From Candidatus Omnitrophota bacterium (GTDB taxonomy: Bacteria; Omnitrophota; Gorgyraeia; Gygaellales; Profunditerraquicolaceae), in assembly GCA_023229385.1 (NCBI GenBank), contig JALNZI010000002.1, positions 62,001-126,000 of the forward strand: 64,000 nucleotides of DNA, in the 5' to 3' direction. A program made the position numbers and the translations under genes. Below are positions 42,398 to 51,842 of this stretch, one piece after another. Positions within the stretch are counted from its first letter, which is position 1; each line of letters starts with the position of its first letter. Under the pieces are notes generated by a model that did not search any database, was not told the origin of the DNA, and saw only the letters and a list, made by a program, of their open reading frames with translations.

Positions 42398-43160
42398 AGT
42401 TCTTGCCTGATAATAACATTTTCTGCGCTTTTGTGGCCGATCTATAACTTTCGCCCACCATAGTAACAGGAACTAACTCATTAAATCTATCCACCACATT
42501 TTTAGCCTGGGACTCTTCTAAATGCTTTTTATCCACATTAGAAACAATTATAAGTGATATGTTCCTATTATACAGGTTATTAAAAAATTCATTAACCCAA
42601 GTTCCTGTAATAGAGTGCATATCTGCAGCTTTATTATCTTTCTCGATCTCATCCACCATTAAAAGTTCTACTTTCTCCTCCATCCAAGTAATTATGTCCT
42701 CACTATCCTTAGTATCTATACTTCCCCTTAGTAAGTTTGAAATACTAGACATTCTTGTAGAATAGCATATAATATCTTGTTTTATAGCCTCCTTCATAAT
42801 CCAATACGCTGAGGCAGACTTGGCAGTACCTCCCACACCCTGAATGTAAAGTCCCAAACCTTGCTGCACCATGTTTTTTATATCTTTACCATATCTATTA
42901 AGTATTTTAATAGACTTATCATTTTCATCCTTAAATTTCTTTACTAAATCTTTTTCAAGATCAAACTCCCAATAACGCTTAGGTATTCCAGCATTGAGCA
43001 TTTTTATAGTCCACTTAAACTTTTCCATACACTTACAATCTAGTATGTTACTATCCTGTAAGATGCCTCCGGAACCGTCACACCCACAGTCATGACCTAT
43101 AGTACTGGACCTAACCTCATTTACCTGATCTGTCGTAAGCCAAATTCTTTGTCGATCCAT
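42387..43160 (-). CDS. DnaC-like helicase loader AAA ATPase
   Basis: The 257-residue protein has an N-terminal Cys group (C25, C27, C42, C44), Walker A-like GVGGTAKS (108-115) and Walker B LLMVDEIEK. The Walker A has Ala where Gly is usual. It would load the DnaB-type helicase encoded next to it. ATG 43160 overlaps the upstream stop (TAATG). Confidence 0.8.
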   Translation of the reverse strand: MDRQRIWLTTDQVNEVRSSTIGHDCGCDGSGGILQDSNILDCKCMEKFKWTIKMLNAGIPKRYWEFDLEKDLVKKFKDENDKSIKILNRYGKDIKNMVQQGLGLYIQGVGGTAKSASAYWIMKEAIKQDIICYSTRMSSISNLLRGSIDTKDSEDIITWMEEKVELLMVDEIEKDNKAADMHSITGTWVNEFFNNLYNRNISLIIVSNVDKKHLEESQAKNVVDRFNELVPVTMVGESYRSATKAQKMLLSGKNYEK

Positions 43161-43324
43161 TAATCTGAATCCTCATCTTTTACGTCCTTAATATCGACTA
43201 TGGGAACTTCATACCATTTACCCCAAAATATCTTTACACCAAAAGGTACTTCTTCTCTTTGTCTAACCTGTAACTTAGTTGTACCCTTATTAGTATCTGC
43301 TATAATACGAAATTCATATGTCAC
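43160..43324 (-). CDS. 54-aa small protein
   Basis: GTG start at 43324 with AGG just upstream. Beta-rich with FGVKIFWGKWYEVP. It ends TAATG on the loader start. The function is unknown. Confidence 0.5.
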   Translation of the reverse strand: MTYEFRIIADTNKGTTKLQVRQREEVPFGVKIFWGKWYEVPIVDIKDVKDEDSD

Positions 43325-43327
43325 TAT

Positions 43328-43504
43328 TCACCTCATTTTGTCCATTATAATATCTATTTCCGGAGCACCACATCTTTCACACCAAATTACCTTTCTAGTA
43401 ACCATTTCAATTTTCTTTTTACCCCCAACCCAATATCTAAACTCTGCATCATATGTTTTGGGTTTATGACCAAATAGTTTACATAATAAATATTTCAATT
43501 TCAT
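43328..43504 (-). CDS. 58-aa zinc-binding protein
   Basis: Start ATG 43504 overlaps the previous stop. One CERC pair and a further Cys in a basic beta-rich sequence. The function is unknown. Confidence 0.5.
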   Translation of the reverse strand: MKLKYLLCKLFGHKPKTYDAEFRYWVGGKKKIEMVTRKVIWCERCGAPEIDIIMDKMR

Positions 43505-43647
43505 ATCTTTAATCCGTATTTTTTACGCAACTTCCTACTACGAGCTATATATTCTCCATCTCGACCTTTAGGATATCTTCCATCCTCAAGCTTCTTTTGA
43601 ATTTTATCTAATAACCTGTTCCTTTTTCTACGCTGATGTGAATTCAT
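43501..43647 (-). CDS. 48-aa basic protein
   Basis: Very basic (RRKRNR, RSRKLRKKYG), typical of a nucleic-acid-binding peptide. It overlaps the next gene. The function is unknown. Confidence 0.5.
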   Translation of the reverse strand: MNSHQRRKRNRLLDKIQKKLEDGRYPKGRDGEYIARSRKLRKKYGLKI

Positions 43648-43660
43648 TTTTTATAAACCC

Positions 43661-43996
43661 CTAAATAAAATCTTCAATAAAAACATAAAAATATAAATCT
43701 TTTTCTTTATCATACAAACATTTACACTTTGCAGAAGGCATATCTGAGGGGTAATATTTATCTGTTCTTTTAAGCAATCGAAATGTCTCCGAAGGCACCC
43801 TTAAATAATTTGATTTATCAGTAATAACCTTTCGCTCACCCTGATAAGTAGCTTGTTGAAAGCATCTCCTAACTACCTCTTTAGCCATTTTATAATCCAA
43901 CACCAATAAACCATTCGGATACTCATTAACTGCAAAAGTTTTAGCATTTTCTTGCCAATGAACATTAAAAACCTTTTCCCAATCGTTTAAACCCAT
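43661..43996 (-). CDS. 111-aa phage protein, unknown
   Basis: GGGGG precedes ATG 43996. An alpha/beta protein with a central basic part and aromatic C-terminus. The function is unknown. Confidence 0.6.
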   Translation of the reverse strand: MGLNDWEKVFNVHWQENAKTFAVNEYPNGLLVLDYKMAKEVVRRCFQQATYQGERKVITDKSNYLRVPSETFRLLKRTDKYYPSDMPSAKCKCLYDKEKDLYFYVFIEDFI

Positions 43997-44433
43997 AAAT
44001 ACCCCCTAATTTCAATAATTTTAAGTAAAATTTCTTGGTCTCTCTTTTCCACAAACTCTTCTGAGGGCAAAAGTTTATTCCAGTATTTCTTAGACTTAGT
44101 TTCTGCCCACTTATGTAAATTATGTTCATACTTCTTTTTAGCCACAGCTCGATCCTTAGTAATCCATTTATAAGACTCCTTTATGGCTTCTGCAGCCTTA
44201 ATAATACCCTCATCAGTAGTCCAATCAGTATATTTAAATGGCTCTTCCTTTTCAACAAAATCTACCAATAGTTTAAATACTGCCAACCTAATAAGTTCAT
44301 CCTTATCACACCAAGTAGGGGATATGTCTAAAAATATTATATTACTTGGATATCTCCAGGCTTTCAACCAGTCCCACCAATTTTGCAACTTGTAAATAAA
44401 TGAAATGCCTCTTGTTTCTGGAAAGATACTCAT
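43987..44433 (-). CDS. 148-aa phage protein, unknown
   Basis: The N-terminal YKLQNWWDWLKAWRYP is hydrophobic and aromatic, as seen in many small phage proteins, and the rest is helical and charged. AGGAGT precedes the start. The function is unknown. Confidence 0.6.
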   Translation of the reverse strand: MSIFPETRGISFIYKLQNWWDWLKAWRYPSNIIFLDISPTWCDKDELIRLAVFKLLVDFVEKEEPFKYTDWTTDEGIIKAAEAIKESYKWITKDRAVAKKKYEHNLHKWAETKSKKYWNKLLPSEEFVEKRDQEILLKIIEIRGYLWV

Positions 44434-44435
44434 AT

Positions 44436-44768
44436 TTACTCCTTTGGAATTAAAGCTTGATTAGCAATTTTCTCATTTAAAGCATTGTTTACAATTATAT
44501 AATGTGGCATACTTTTAATATGTTCTTTTAAGGCCTCAAACATAATTTTAGTATGCTCAGGTTTATTATCATCAAGTTGCACCCAAGGTCTGCCATCAGA
44601 ATATATACCCAAACAAATGAAATGCTCACTTTTACGAAGCCAGTCTATAAGATCATTCGTTTGAATTTCTTCATTAAACATCCCCCTATAAACATTATAT
44701 TGGTCTCTAATTTCTTTAGATCTAAAAATATCTATACAAATTTTAAGTTTTTGTATTAAGCTTTTCAT
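44436..44768 (-). CDS. 110-aa phage protein, unknown
   Basis: The start was moved to ATG 44768 because it has GAGGG with good spacing. Contains CLGIYSDGRPWVQLDD, a beta-hairpin-like part. The function is unknown. Confidence 0.55.
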   Translation of the reverse strand: MKSLIQKLKICIDIFRSKEIRDQYNVYRGMFNEEIQTNDLIDWLRKSEHFICLGIYSDGRPWVQLDDNKPEHTKIMFEALKEHIKSMPHYIIVNNALNEKIANQALIPKE

Positions 44769-44779
44769 ATCAAAAACCC

Positions 44780-45160
44780 TCATAAGCTTTTAAAAAAGTC
44801 ATTACTATTATATAGTTCATCCCGCTGGGCTACAAAATATTCGTTAGACAGCTCCGGAGATTTTTGATACATATTATAAACTCTCTCACTTACAATACTA
44901 CCAAATACAGGAACAAATTTATTTTTAAGAAAAGCCTTAGAAAACAATGTATCTATAAAGCACTTATACTCTTGATTTGATACCCTAAGCTTTAATCTAA
45001 ACCCCTTTATTCGTGATAAATAAGCTCTCCAAGCCAGTGGAGGTATAAGTAGCCCCCCATTCCCAGCCCCCTTAAGACTATCAGAAAAGTATAAAAGAAA
45101 GTCTTTATTGCTCCACTGATCTAAAGGCTTCTGTTCTTTTTCTATCAGCTTTACTAACAT
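44780..45160 (-). CDS. 126-aa phage protein, unknown
   Basis: Mostly helical, with a Gly-rich GAGNGGLLIP loop and basic C-terminal half. It overlaps its neighbour by seven bases. The function is unknown. Confidence 0.55.
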   Translation of the reverse strand: MLVKLIEKEQKPLDQWSNKDFLLYFSDSLKGAGNGGLLIPPLAWRAYLSRIKGFRLKLRVSNQEYKCFIDTLFSKAFLKNKFVPVFGSIVSERVYNMYQKSPELSNEYFVAQRDELYNSNDFFKSL

Positions 45161-45357
45161 TTTGGTCTTTCAATATTGGTCATACTAATTTTCTTACATT
45201 GTGACAGTTTAATATCCTGATGCTTATCGGCCCCGGTTATCTCCCTGCCGTCCTCTGTTGTAACCAGCAAAGATAAAATTTCATCTCCTTGAAAACCGTT
45301 TACATGGCCATATAATACTGTATCATCTTTTAAAGTAATCTTAGTTCGCATTAACAT
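45154..45357 (-). CDS. 67-aa beta-rich protein
   Basis: A small beta-barrel-like sequence (TKITLKDDTVLYGHV...), reminiscent of LSm or SH3 folds. AGGT precedes ATG 45357. The function is unknown. Confidence 0.55.
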   Translation of the reverse strand: MLMRTKITLKDDTVLYGHVNGFQGDEILSLLVTTEDGREITGADKHQDIKLSQCKKISMTNIERPKC

Positions 45358-45539
45358 ACTACATACCTCTTAATAAGTTTATTATATCTATTGCAAATTT
45401 CATTACGAAGCTGATCAATACTTTCACCCGTTATTCTTTGTTGGTACATATCACAATAAGGATCATAATGTTGAGCTTTAACAGCAAGTTCGAACTCTTT
45501 AATAAGTTCTAGAAATTTCAATTCAGACATTAATTTCAT
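45351..45539 (-). CDS. 62-aa helical protein
   Basis: GGGAG about nine bases upstream of ATG 45539. Helical, with two cysteines. It overlaps the helicase gene by four bases. The function is unknown. Confidence 0.55.
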   Translation of the reverse strand: MKLMSELKFLELIKEFELAVKAQHYDPYCDMYQQRITGESIDQLRNEICNRYNKLIKRYVVC

Positions 45540-47062
45540 TCTTCTAACTCCCTCGCTAATTCTTCTATTGTATTTTTACTTACATCACGTTTAATTAATT
45601 CAAATTCAGGTTCCGACTCATATATCTGCAATCTTCTTTTTGAGTGCTTTGAAAGATACCTAACATCATGATAAAAGTCAATAATACCACAGGATATTTT
45701 TCCCTCTGCAGCAGTAATTGATCGCATACGCTGTAAAGTGGATATATTACTAAGACCCCCGGCAGCATTTATTGTAAAATCCAAAGAAACCAGATCAATC
45801 CCCTCCTCGAACAATGTAGAAACACAACACATAACCTCTTTATCCCTTATCTTTTGAATAACATCTATACGTCTATCTGTTTTATCTTTTCCTGTCAACA
45901 TTACAGAATCTTTAATAGCCTTATGTAAAACATTAGCATGATATATTGTATCTGTTTGAATTATTACAGACTTTCCTTTATTATTTAAAGATTTGACTAT
46001 AAGATCAATTAAACCTATAAAAAATTTATTCTCTACCACAGCCTGCTTATATACAGTAGGATAGGCGGCATCAATATCAAATTTAGGCAATTTATAGAAA
46101 TAAATGGTAGGTCTTAACAAGAATCCCTCTCTTATCAACTCTGAATAGGAAACAGAATGAATAACATCCCCAACACTTTCCTCTACCAGCATATCCTCAT
46201 CCTTTTCAGCAAATGGTGTAGCTGTAAGACCTATTTTCAATTCTGCAGCAGTACACTTTGCTAAAATAAATTTGGCTGTATTTGAACCCCCATGATGGCA
46301 CTCGTCTAGAAACACTAATTTAGCCTTTTTCAACAAAATCTGAATTTGGATCTTTTGCTTCTTCTCAATTGGAAGTTCCTTATCTAAATCCTTTTCTTTT
46401 AATTCCTCGCTATATGCTGCAAAAGCACTTTGAACTGTAATAATAGTTACATCTTGAATATCTACCTTACCATCCCCCACTATACCCACAGAAACATCTG
46501 GCAAAAATTGCTTAACACGATCCATAGTTTGATATGCTAGATCGAGACTTCTACATAAAAAAACTACAGGAAATTTACGTTCAGAATCTACCATAGCAAT
46601 AAATAGCATGGTCTTACCGGACCTCATCGGAGCTCTGAGTATGCCAAAACGCTTTATTAAACAATTTTGAACAGCTAATAGCTGATAAGGTCTTAATTGA
46701 TAGGTATTAGATCTTTGAACAAATTGTGTAGGCTCCGATTTCCCAATAACATTAATTGTACAACCATGCCTCTGTAAAATATCAATAACACGATTAAGAA
46801 GGCCTATACGAAATGATTTAGACTTGGGATGGTATAGATGATACTGCCCATCCCACTGATGATTTTGAAACTTAGGTGAAAAGAAATAATTTTCTGCAAA
46901 AAAGGAGAGTTCTGAATATATTATTGCTTCCAATTCTGGGGGTAGCTCTGTAAGAAAACTACACCAAACAGAATAGAATTGAATATCTACTGCTAAATTA
47001 AACTGTTGATTTTTATTCTCAAGAATTTCTTCTTCAGATTGCTCAAAGTTTATAACTGGCAT
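45536..47062 (-). CDS. SF2 helicase, UvsW-like
   Basis: The 508-residue protein has a unique N-terminal part, then motif I APMRSGKT, motif II LDECHHGG (DECH), motif III GLTATP and a C-terminal RecA-like lobe with QRMRSIT. This is the layout of T4 UvsW and related phage helicases, which act in recombination-dependent replication. TAAGG precedes the start. Confidence 0.85.
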   Translation of the reverse strand: MPVINFEQSEEEILENKNQQFNLAVDIQFYSVWCSFLTELPPELEAIIYSELSFFAENYFFSPKFQNHQWDGQYHLYHPKSKSFRIGLLNRVIDILQRHGCTINVIGKSEPTQFVQRSNTYQLRPYQLLAVQNCLIKRFGILRAPMRSGKTMLFIAMVDSERKFPVVFLCRSLDLAYQTMDRVKQFLPDVSVGIVGDGKVDIQDVTIITVQSAFAAYSEELKEKDLDKELPIEKKQKIQIQILLKKAKLVFLDECHHGGSNTAKFILAKCTAAELKIGLTATPFAEKDEDMLVEESVGDVIHSVSYSELIREGFLLRPTIYFYKLPKFDIDAAYPTVYKQAVVENKFFIGLIDLIVKSLNNKGKSVIIQTDTIYHANVLHKAIKDSVMLTGKDKTDRRIDVIQKIRDKEVMCCVSTLFEEGIDLVSLDFTINAAGGLSNISTLQRMRSITAAEGKISCGIIDFYHDVRYLSKHSKRRLQIYESEPEFELIKRDVSKNTIEELARELEE

Positions 47063-47154
47063 AAAAATAACTTATTCCTTAATAAAAAAAGTGAAATCAG
47101 ACTGATAAATTAGCTACACAGTTCTAACCCCACTTTAATATAAACAAATTATAT

Positions 47155-47499
47155 TTACTTGTCAACATTTAAAACAAAAACTTTTATACCTTTTTTATTT
47201 GCTAAATCTATGGTATGTGCAGTTCCTTTGCTACCATTTGTTACTGCTATTAACGCCTCTGCATAATCCACCATCTCTGCATTCCTAATATACCCTGCAG
47301 ATTTACCCCGCTCCTCCCACTGTGCAAAAAACTGTTTTAATGGTACATGATTTTCTTTTGCCCAAATTTCACCCGCTCGATCCACTCCCCGAGCAGCACC
47401 AGAAATTACTTCTGTAATTTCAAATCCGCTTTGTTGAATGGCATCGCAAACTAACATATAATCCACAATGTCTCTGGATCCCGCAATAATTGTTTTCAT
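47155..47499 (-). CDS. SLOG-type protein (DUF2493)
   Basis: The sequence runs IAGSRDI, ISGAARGVDRAGE, and SAGYIRNAEM, with A-LIAV-NGSKGTAH. This is the SLOG/DUF2493 family of nucleotide or nucleotide-sugar binding proteins, related to TIR-linked sensors. In a phage it may sense or degrade host nucleotide signals. Only the fold is supported. Confidence 0.7.
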   Translation of the reverse strand: MKTIIAGSRDIVDYMLVCDAIQQSGFEITEVISGAARGVDRAGEIWAKENHVPLKQFFAQWEERGKSAGYIRNAEMVDYAEALIAVTNGSKGTAHTIDLANKKGIKVFVLNVDK

Positions 47500-47774
47500 T
47501 TTTTTAACTTGGGTAAGGTAAACACGTGCGTAATTTTATGAATAGGTTCACCGTAAACATTATAAACCCAACCAGATTTCTGAAGACCAGATTTTTTATT
47601 TAATATTTTATCCACTACAAAGTTACAGGACCAACTTGCTGGAGGTAGAGCATCCAAACCCTCCGCAATATTCCCATGAATAGAGTGGCTAACAACTATA
47701 GCAGTCTCTCCGCCCTTTAAAGCCACAATATTATTTACCTTTAGATCCTGACCCTCATATTTCTTCCAGCCCAT
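47496..47774 (-). CDS. 92-aa phage protein, unknown
   Basis: AGGGG precedes ATG 47774. A beta-rich protein with Trp and Lys. It overlaps the SLOG gene by four bases. The function is unknown. Confidence 0.55.
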   Translation of the reverse strand: MGWKKYEGQDLKVNNIVALKGGETAIVVSHSIHGNIAEGLDALPPASWSCNFVVDKILNKKSGLQKSGWVYNVYGEPIHKITHVFTLPKLKK

Positions 47775-47783
47775 AACCAGCCC

Positions 47784-48104
47784 CTATATTTTAGGTGGAA
47801 AAAGAATCCAACCCACATTTTTTAATTCAAATAAGATTTGAGATACATTTATATCTGTAGGCTCAACATCTACAGAACCTTCAGCAGACATTGGTGAAGT
47901 GTTTCGAGCTACAGAATTTGCTAAACCATCCAAAGCCGTAGCAGATGGAGATTCCGGAACAGGTATAATAGTAAAACCAAGGGAATCTATAGCCCCTAAA
48001 ACCTCATTAAGAAAGGACTCACTTAATGGGTTTCGATCCATTGTTACTAATGCGTTATCCAATCTGAGGGATAATTCTTTTTGTAAATCTTGAATATTTA
48101 TCAT
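47784..48104 (-). CDS. 106-aa phage protein, unknown
   Basis: GGAGG five bases before ATG 48104 decides the start. Helical N-terminus, flexible Pro/Ser middle, hydrophobic C-terminus. The function is unknown. Confidence 0.55.
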   Translation of the reverse strand: MINIQDLQKELSLRLDNALVTMDRNPLSESFLNEVLGAIDSLGFTIIPVPESPSATALDGLANSVARNTSPMSAEGSVDVEPTDINVSQILFELKNVGWILFPPKI

Positions 48105-48115
48105 AAAAACCTCCA

Positions 48116-48760
48116 TTAAAAAGTTGTTTGAATGTTCACTACTCTATTGTTTAATGCATCCCTACCACTTAACTCTACATAACCCTTAATCTTCTTTTGT
48201 TTAAAGTATTTTTTAACCCTGCTAAAAACATCCTGTAAACTTACTACATCAGTTTCTTTATCTTGCCAAAAAGCTGCCTGAGGAAACATATCAAATTTAG
48301 TTAATTTTTGTACCCAATCTAACATATCTTCGAATGATTCTAATGTAGTGATTTTTAACATCAAACGCAAGTTAGACTGAGTTCCAGATAACTCCGATAT
48401 CCGAATAGGCATATCTACACCTATATAAGATTTAGGCCCCAAAGACCTATCATATATGTAACTGCAAAGCATGGGAAAATAGCTTTTAGTATGCTTTGTA
48501 GTTATTCTTTCCATCATAAGGTCAAATTGAAAGTAGAATTTCCTTACAGAATATTGCAATTTCAGTGTATCAAGAAGTTTCTCAATACAATCTATAGAAC
48601 AAACAGATCCTCCATAAGGATAAATTTTATCACTAATTTCTATAGCATCTACTGAACCAGCAACCTCCACAGATATTGAGACTATAACATCTGTATGCCC
48701 CTTACCCCTTTTTGAATAGGTCATGGGTATTTTAATGTTATCAATTCGTGCTATATTCAT
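48116..48760 (-). CDS. 214-aa phage protein, unknown
   Basis: AAGGATG six bases before ATG 48760 sets the start. Beta-rich with a central GGSVCSIDCIEKLLDTL and several aromatic blocks. It is next to NrdD, so a nucleotide role is possible. I recognise no family. Confidence 0.55.
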   Translation of the reverse strand: MNIARIDNIKIPMTYSKRGKGHTDVIVSISVEVAGSVDAIEISDKIYPYGGSVCSIDCIEKLLDTLKLQYSVRKFYFQFDLMMERITTKHTKSYFPMLCSYIYDRSLGPKSYIGVDMPIRISELSGTQSNLRLMLKITTLESFEDMLDWVQKLTKFDMFPQAAFWQDKETDVVSLQDVFSRVKKYFKQKKIKGYVELSGRDALNNRVVNIQTTF

Positions 48761-48774
48761 AGTCATCCTTAATA

Positions 48775-50838
48775 TTAATCTATATTCTTTAATACACGCT
48801 TCGGAAACTCCCACTCACCCCGCTCTTTATTCCAGGAACTCACGGGTGTAAAAAATCCAACTACTCTTGTGTAATACTCAACAATTTTTTTACTGCAAAC
48901 AGGACAAATTTCTAATTTACCAAAACTATTATGCCCGGCCTCACACTCACTATAAACTGCATTAAGTGCAAAATGTTCACAACCAGACTTAATAGCATAT
49001 ATAATTAATTTTTCTGCCTGTTTTCCTGTAACCTTTTCTGAAAGAGTAAAATGAACTATGCCTCCACCAGTATAAAGCTGATTATATTTACCATCTATAT
49101 CCATTCTCTCATAAATAGTAACATCCTTCCATAAGGGTATAAATTGATTCGAATACAGAGTTTGAGTAACCTCTTTAGCTCCAAAAATAAGCTTATCTGC
49201 TTTGGCTAACCTTACAGCAAAAGACTCCCCGGGTATTTGTTCAATATTACCTGCTAAATCATACTCCTTGCATAGTTCTTCTACCCTTTTATTTACATAA
49301 ATTAAAATATCTGCCATTAAATCTTTATCTTGAATTTCACCCTTAAATTTCTTTTTTAAAACCTCTATGGCTTCAACAAGACCCAACACACCAAATGTTG
49401 AAAACATTTTACATAATGGAAGCCACCCATTTGTAATAAACGGCTGCAAACCTTTTTTTTCTAATTGACTAAGTAAAGTTTTATGGGCCTTAAGAATTTT
49501 AACAGACTCTATTAAACGCTTGTCCAATAATTTATAATACTCATCCAAAGATTTTGATTGCAGAGCTATTCTATTGTAATTAATAGTTACTACTCTATGA
49601 GAACCTAAAGATATCGCGGTTCCACCAAATGAATTTGACTGCGCTCCGAATTGCATAAGATCAACATTATTGATTAATCGACAACAGCTAGCAACCTTCA
49701 TACCCTCGCTTGAAAAAATATTATACCTATAAATTTCATATTTTACTATATCCTTCAAAAACTGTTTATCAATTATTTCCCACCCCTCTTTTTCGTTCTT
49801 TTGTTTAGAAACTGACAGGGTACAAATCGGAAAGCGGTACTGTCTTCCATCATTAAGGGGATCCCCCTTATCATAAAAATCTAAAAAAAGCATTTGCAAA
49901 AACATTATATATTCTACAACAGAATCTCTATATGTTTCCTTAGTTAAATCATTTTCTTTAAAAGCATCCCTAAGAGACTTATCAAAAGGAAAATACCATG
50001 CCATATTATCATCACTTATAAATGCCTTTAACTTTGTTCTATCAAATATGGATAAATTGGAAAACGGAGATTCTATAGAACTTCTACTTAAGTGGTTGAC
50101 TGAATGCGTAAATTGTTGAAATTCATTTTCAATTTTTTTCTGCAGCACTTTATCTTCTTTAAGCGTCTTATAGTCAACCCCCTGTTTATATATAAGTATA
50201 TGTGTTATGTCTAAAAAGAATGTCCCTATAGCTATGGCCCCAGCTACATGATTAGATAGTTGATGTATGGTTTCACACAATGCTGATATATAAGAAGAAA
50301 GTCTTTTAACAGGTTTAGAGGGTAACACACCAAAACTTCTGCCCTCTAAAACAATCTTAGAAGCATCTATTGCAAAACAATAGGGGGTCAATATTTTTGC
50401 AGAATCATGTAAACCCAAACTATAATCATATATACTACCCATTAATTTCTTAGCTTCTTGCTTACCGTAAAGCTCCTTACATACTCTATATAAATAATCA
50501 AAACCCACAAGCTTATCTACGGCTATTTTAGCCTCTTGCATTATCCCAGAAACTGTCTTTTCATTTTTATTAGAATTATCATCTATACTCACATCGTTTA
50601 GCTTTGCATTAATTATGCTCTCTATATTTTTAACAAAATCAAAATTGTCTAAATGAATACCCTGCAATTTTAAAAAAGAATCTACTACATTGGCATCATC
50701 CAATTCAAATTTATTCTTTAAACTGCGGATCAAAGTTCTTTTTATATTTTTAATAGTTCTTGCTGTATCCGCCTCTTCAAACATATTTGATGAAAATGTA
50801 AATTCATCTTCTTCATATGGTTTATTGCTATCAGACAT
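48775..50838 (-). CDS. nrdD: Anaerobic ribonucleoside-triphosphate reductase NrdD
   Basis: The 687-residue class III enzyme has the glycyl-radical block RVVGFFTPVSSWN near its C-terminus and a zinc site with CEAGH and CPVC. Its N-terminal 100 residues do not match the usual ATP-cone. It makes dNTPs in anaerobic conditions. ATG 50838 with AAAGG is preferred over the upstream frame that overlaps NrdG. The activase is directly upstream. Confidence 0.9.
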   Translation of the reverse strand: MSDSNKPYEEDEFTFSSNMFEEADTARTIKNIKRTLIRSLKNKFELDDANVVDSFLKLQGIHLDNFDFVKNIESIINAKLNDVSIDDNSNKNEKTVSGIMQEAKIAVDKLVGFDYLYRVCKELYGKQEAKKLMGSIYDYSLGLHDSAKILTPYCFAIDASKIVLEGRSFGVLPSKPVKRLSSYISALCETIHQLSNHVAGAIAIGTFFLDITHILIYKQGVDYKTLKEDKVLQKKIENEFQQFTHSVNHLSRSSIESPFSNLSIFDRTKLKAFISDDNMAWYFPFDKSLRDAFKENDLTKETYRDSVVEYIMFLQMLFLDFYDKGDPLNDGRQYRFPICTLSVSKQKNEKEGWEIIDKQFLKDIVKYEIYRYNIFSSEGMKVASCCRLINNVDLMQFGAQSNSFGGTAISLGSHRVVTINYNRIALQSKSLDEYYKLLDKRLIESVKILKAHKTLLSQLEKKGLQPFITNGWLPLCKMFSTFGVLGLVEAIEVLKKKFKGEIQDKDLMADILIYVNKRVEELCKEYDLAGNIEQIPGESFAVRLAKADKLIFGAKEVTQTLYSNQFIPLWKDVTIYERMDIDGKYNQLYTGGGIVHFTLSEKVTGKQAEKLIIYAIKSGCEHFALNAVYSECEAGHNSFGKLEICPVCSKKIVEYYTRVVGFFTPVSSWNKERGEWEFPKRVLKNID

Positions 50839-50842
50839 AATA

Positions 50843-51370
50843 CTACCTTTCAAAATATAAAACACCTTTGTCACTAATTTGTTTATAATTAGCATCATAA
50901 AAATTCTGATTTGTGGATGCTAATTTTATATATGTATCTTTCTTTTCAGAAACTTGTTTTAGATCAATGTCATACTTGCCGCACTTTACAAACTTAAACC
51001 CTCCCTCTACAAAATTTATTACATAATTAATATTGTACCCAGTATATATGCATATATTATATTGTTCCTTTATTTCCTTAATAAGGGCATTCATAAAATC
51101 CAAATTATCTTTGTATAACGGATCACCACCAAGAAATGATATATTATTTGTTCTTAACCTTGTTGAATAATCTTTTAATTGTAAGATAAAATCATCTACA
51201 GTCAATTTTATAGAATCCTTTGTAGGCTCTATTAATTGAAGGTTAGAACAGCCTAAACAATAATGGCCACACCCGACCAAATAAACACTAATGCATTCAT
51301 CTATCGTGGGGTAATCTAAAAAACTGTGAGAAAAAATTGGATTAGAAAAATATGCTTCTGCTTTAATAAT
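50843..51370 (-). CDS. nrdG: Anaerobic RNR activase NrdG with ATT start
   Basis: The radical-SAM motif is CGHYCLGC (Cx3Cx2C), preceded by ISVYLVG as in NrdG. ATG, GTG and TTG are absent in the frame until just before the motif, which would cut off the N-terminus. A GAGG site lies five bases before ATT 51370, giving a 175-residue protein of normal size. It activates NrdD. Confidence 0.8.
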   Translation of the reverse strand: MIKAEAYFSNPIFSHSFLDYPTIDECISVYLVGCGHYCLGCSNLQLIEPTKDSIKLTVDDFILQLKDYSTRLRTNNISFLGGDPLYKDNLDFMNALIKEIKEQYNICIYTGYNINYVINFVEGGFKFVKCGKYDIDLKQVSEKKDTYIKLASTNQNFYDANYKQISDKGVLYFER

Positions 51371-51387
51371 TGTAACCTCAAAATATA

Positions 51388-51840
51388 TTAAAATGTTACC
51401 CCAATAAACTTTTCGGATATCAAAATTTTATCCATCAGCTCTTTAATAAGCTCTGGATCTAATTGGCCATTTCCAGCACCTATTAAAGGAACATAAACCT
51501 TTTCTGGTAAACTTTCACTTATATCTTGTAGCCATTTAAGAGATTTTGTAACTGTATTAATATTTGCATTACCCTGCCAACTAAGATGGGGGCTCTTTAC
51601 ATTAAGGGGTTTTGAAGGCACCAAAATAAGTCTATAATCTGGGTAATAAACTCTAGAAGTTAGTAACTGACAATCTCTACCATAAATTTTAGGCAATTCT
51701 GTGTATACCTCACGGGCTTCTTTTGCTAAACCCGCACCCATAACGTTACTACCATCATGTTTCCAGCCCTCGTTTGTAGGTATTACTATGGTAGAACCTA
51801 ACTTATGCCAGACCCACAAATTACCTTGTTTAAAGTTCAT
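51388..51840 (-). CDS. Macro-domain protein
   Basis: The start NFKQGNLW, then GSNVMGAGLAKEA and VPLIGAGNGQLD, are the phosphate-binding loops of macro domains that bind or remove ADP-ribose. ATG 51840 has GGGG upstream. It may reverse an ADP-ribose-based host defence. It lies just upstream of the RNR genes. Confidence 0.8.
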   Translation of the reverse strand: MNFKQGNLWVWHKLGSTIVIPTNEGWKHDGSNVMGAGLAKEAREVYTELPKIYGRDCQLLTSRVYYPDYRLILVPSKPLNVKSPHLSWQGNANINTVTKSLKWLQDISESLPEKVYVPLIGAGNGQLDPELIKELMDKILISEKFIGVTF

Positions 51841-51842
51841 AA

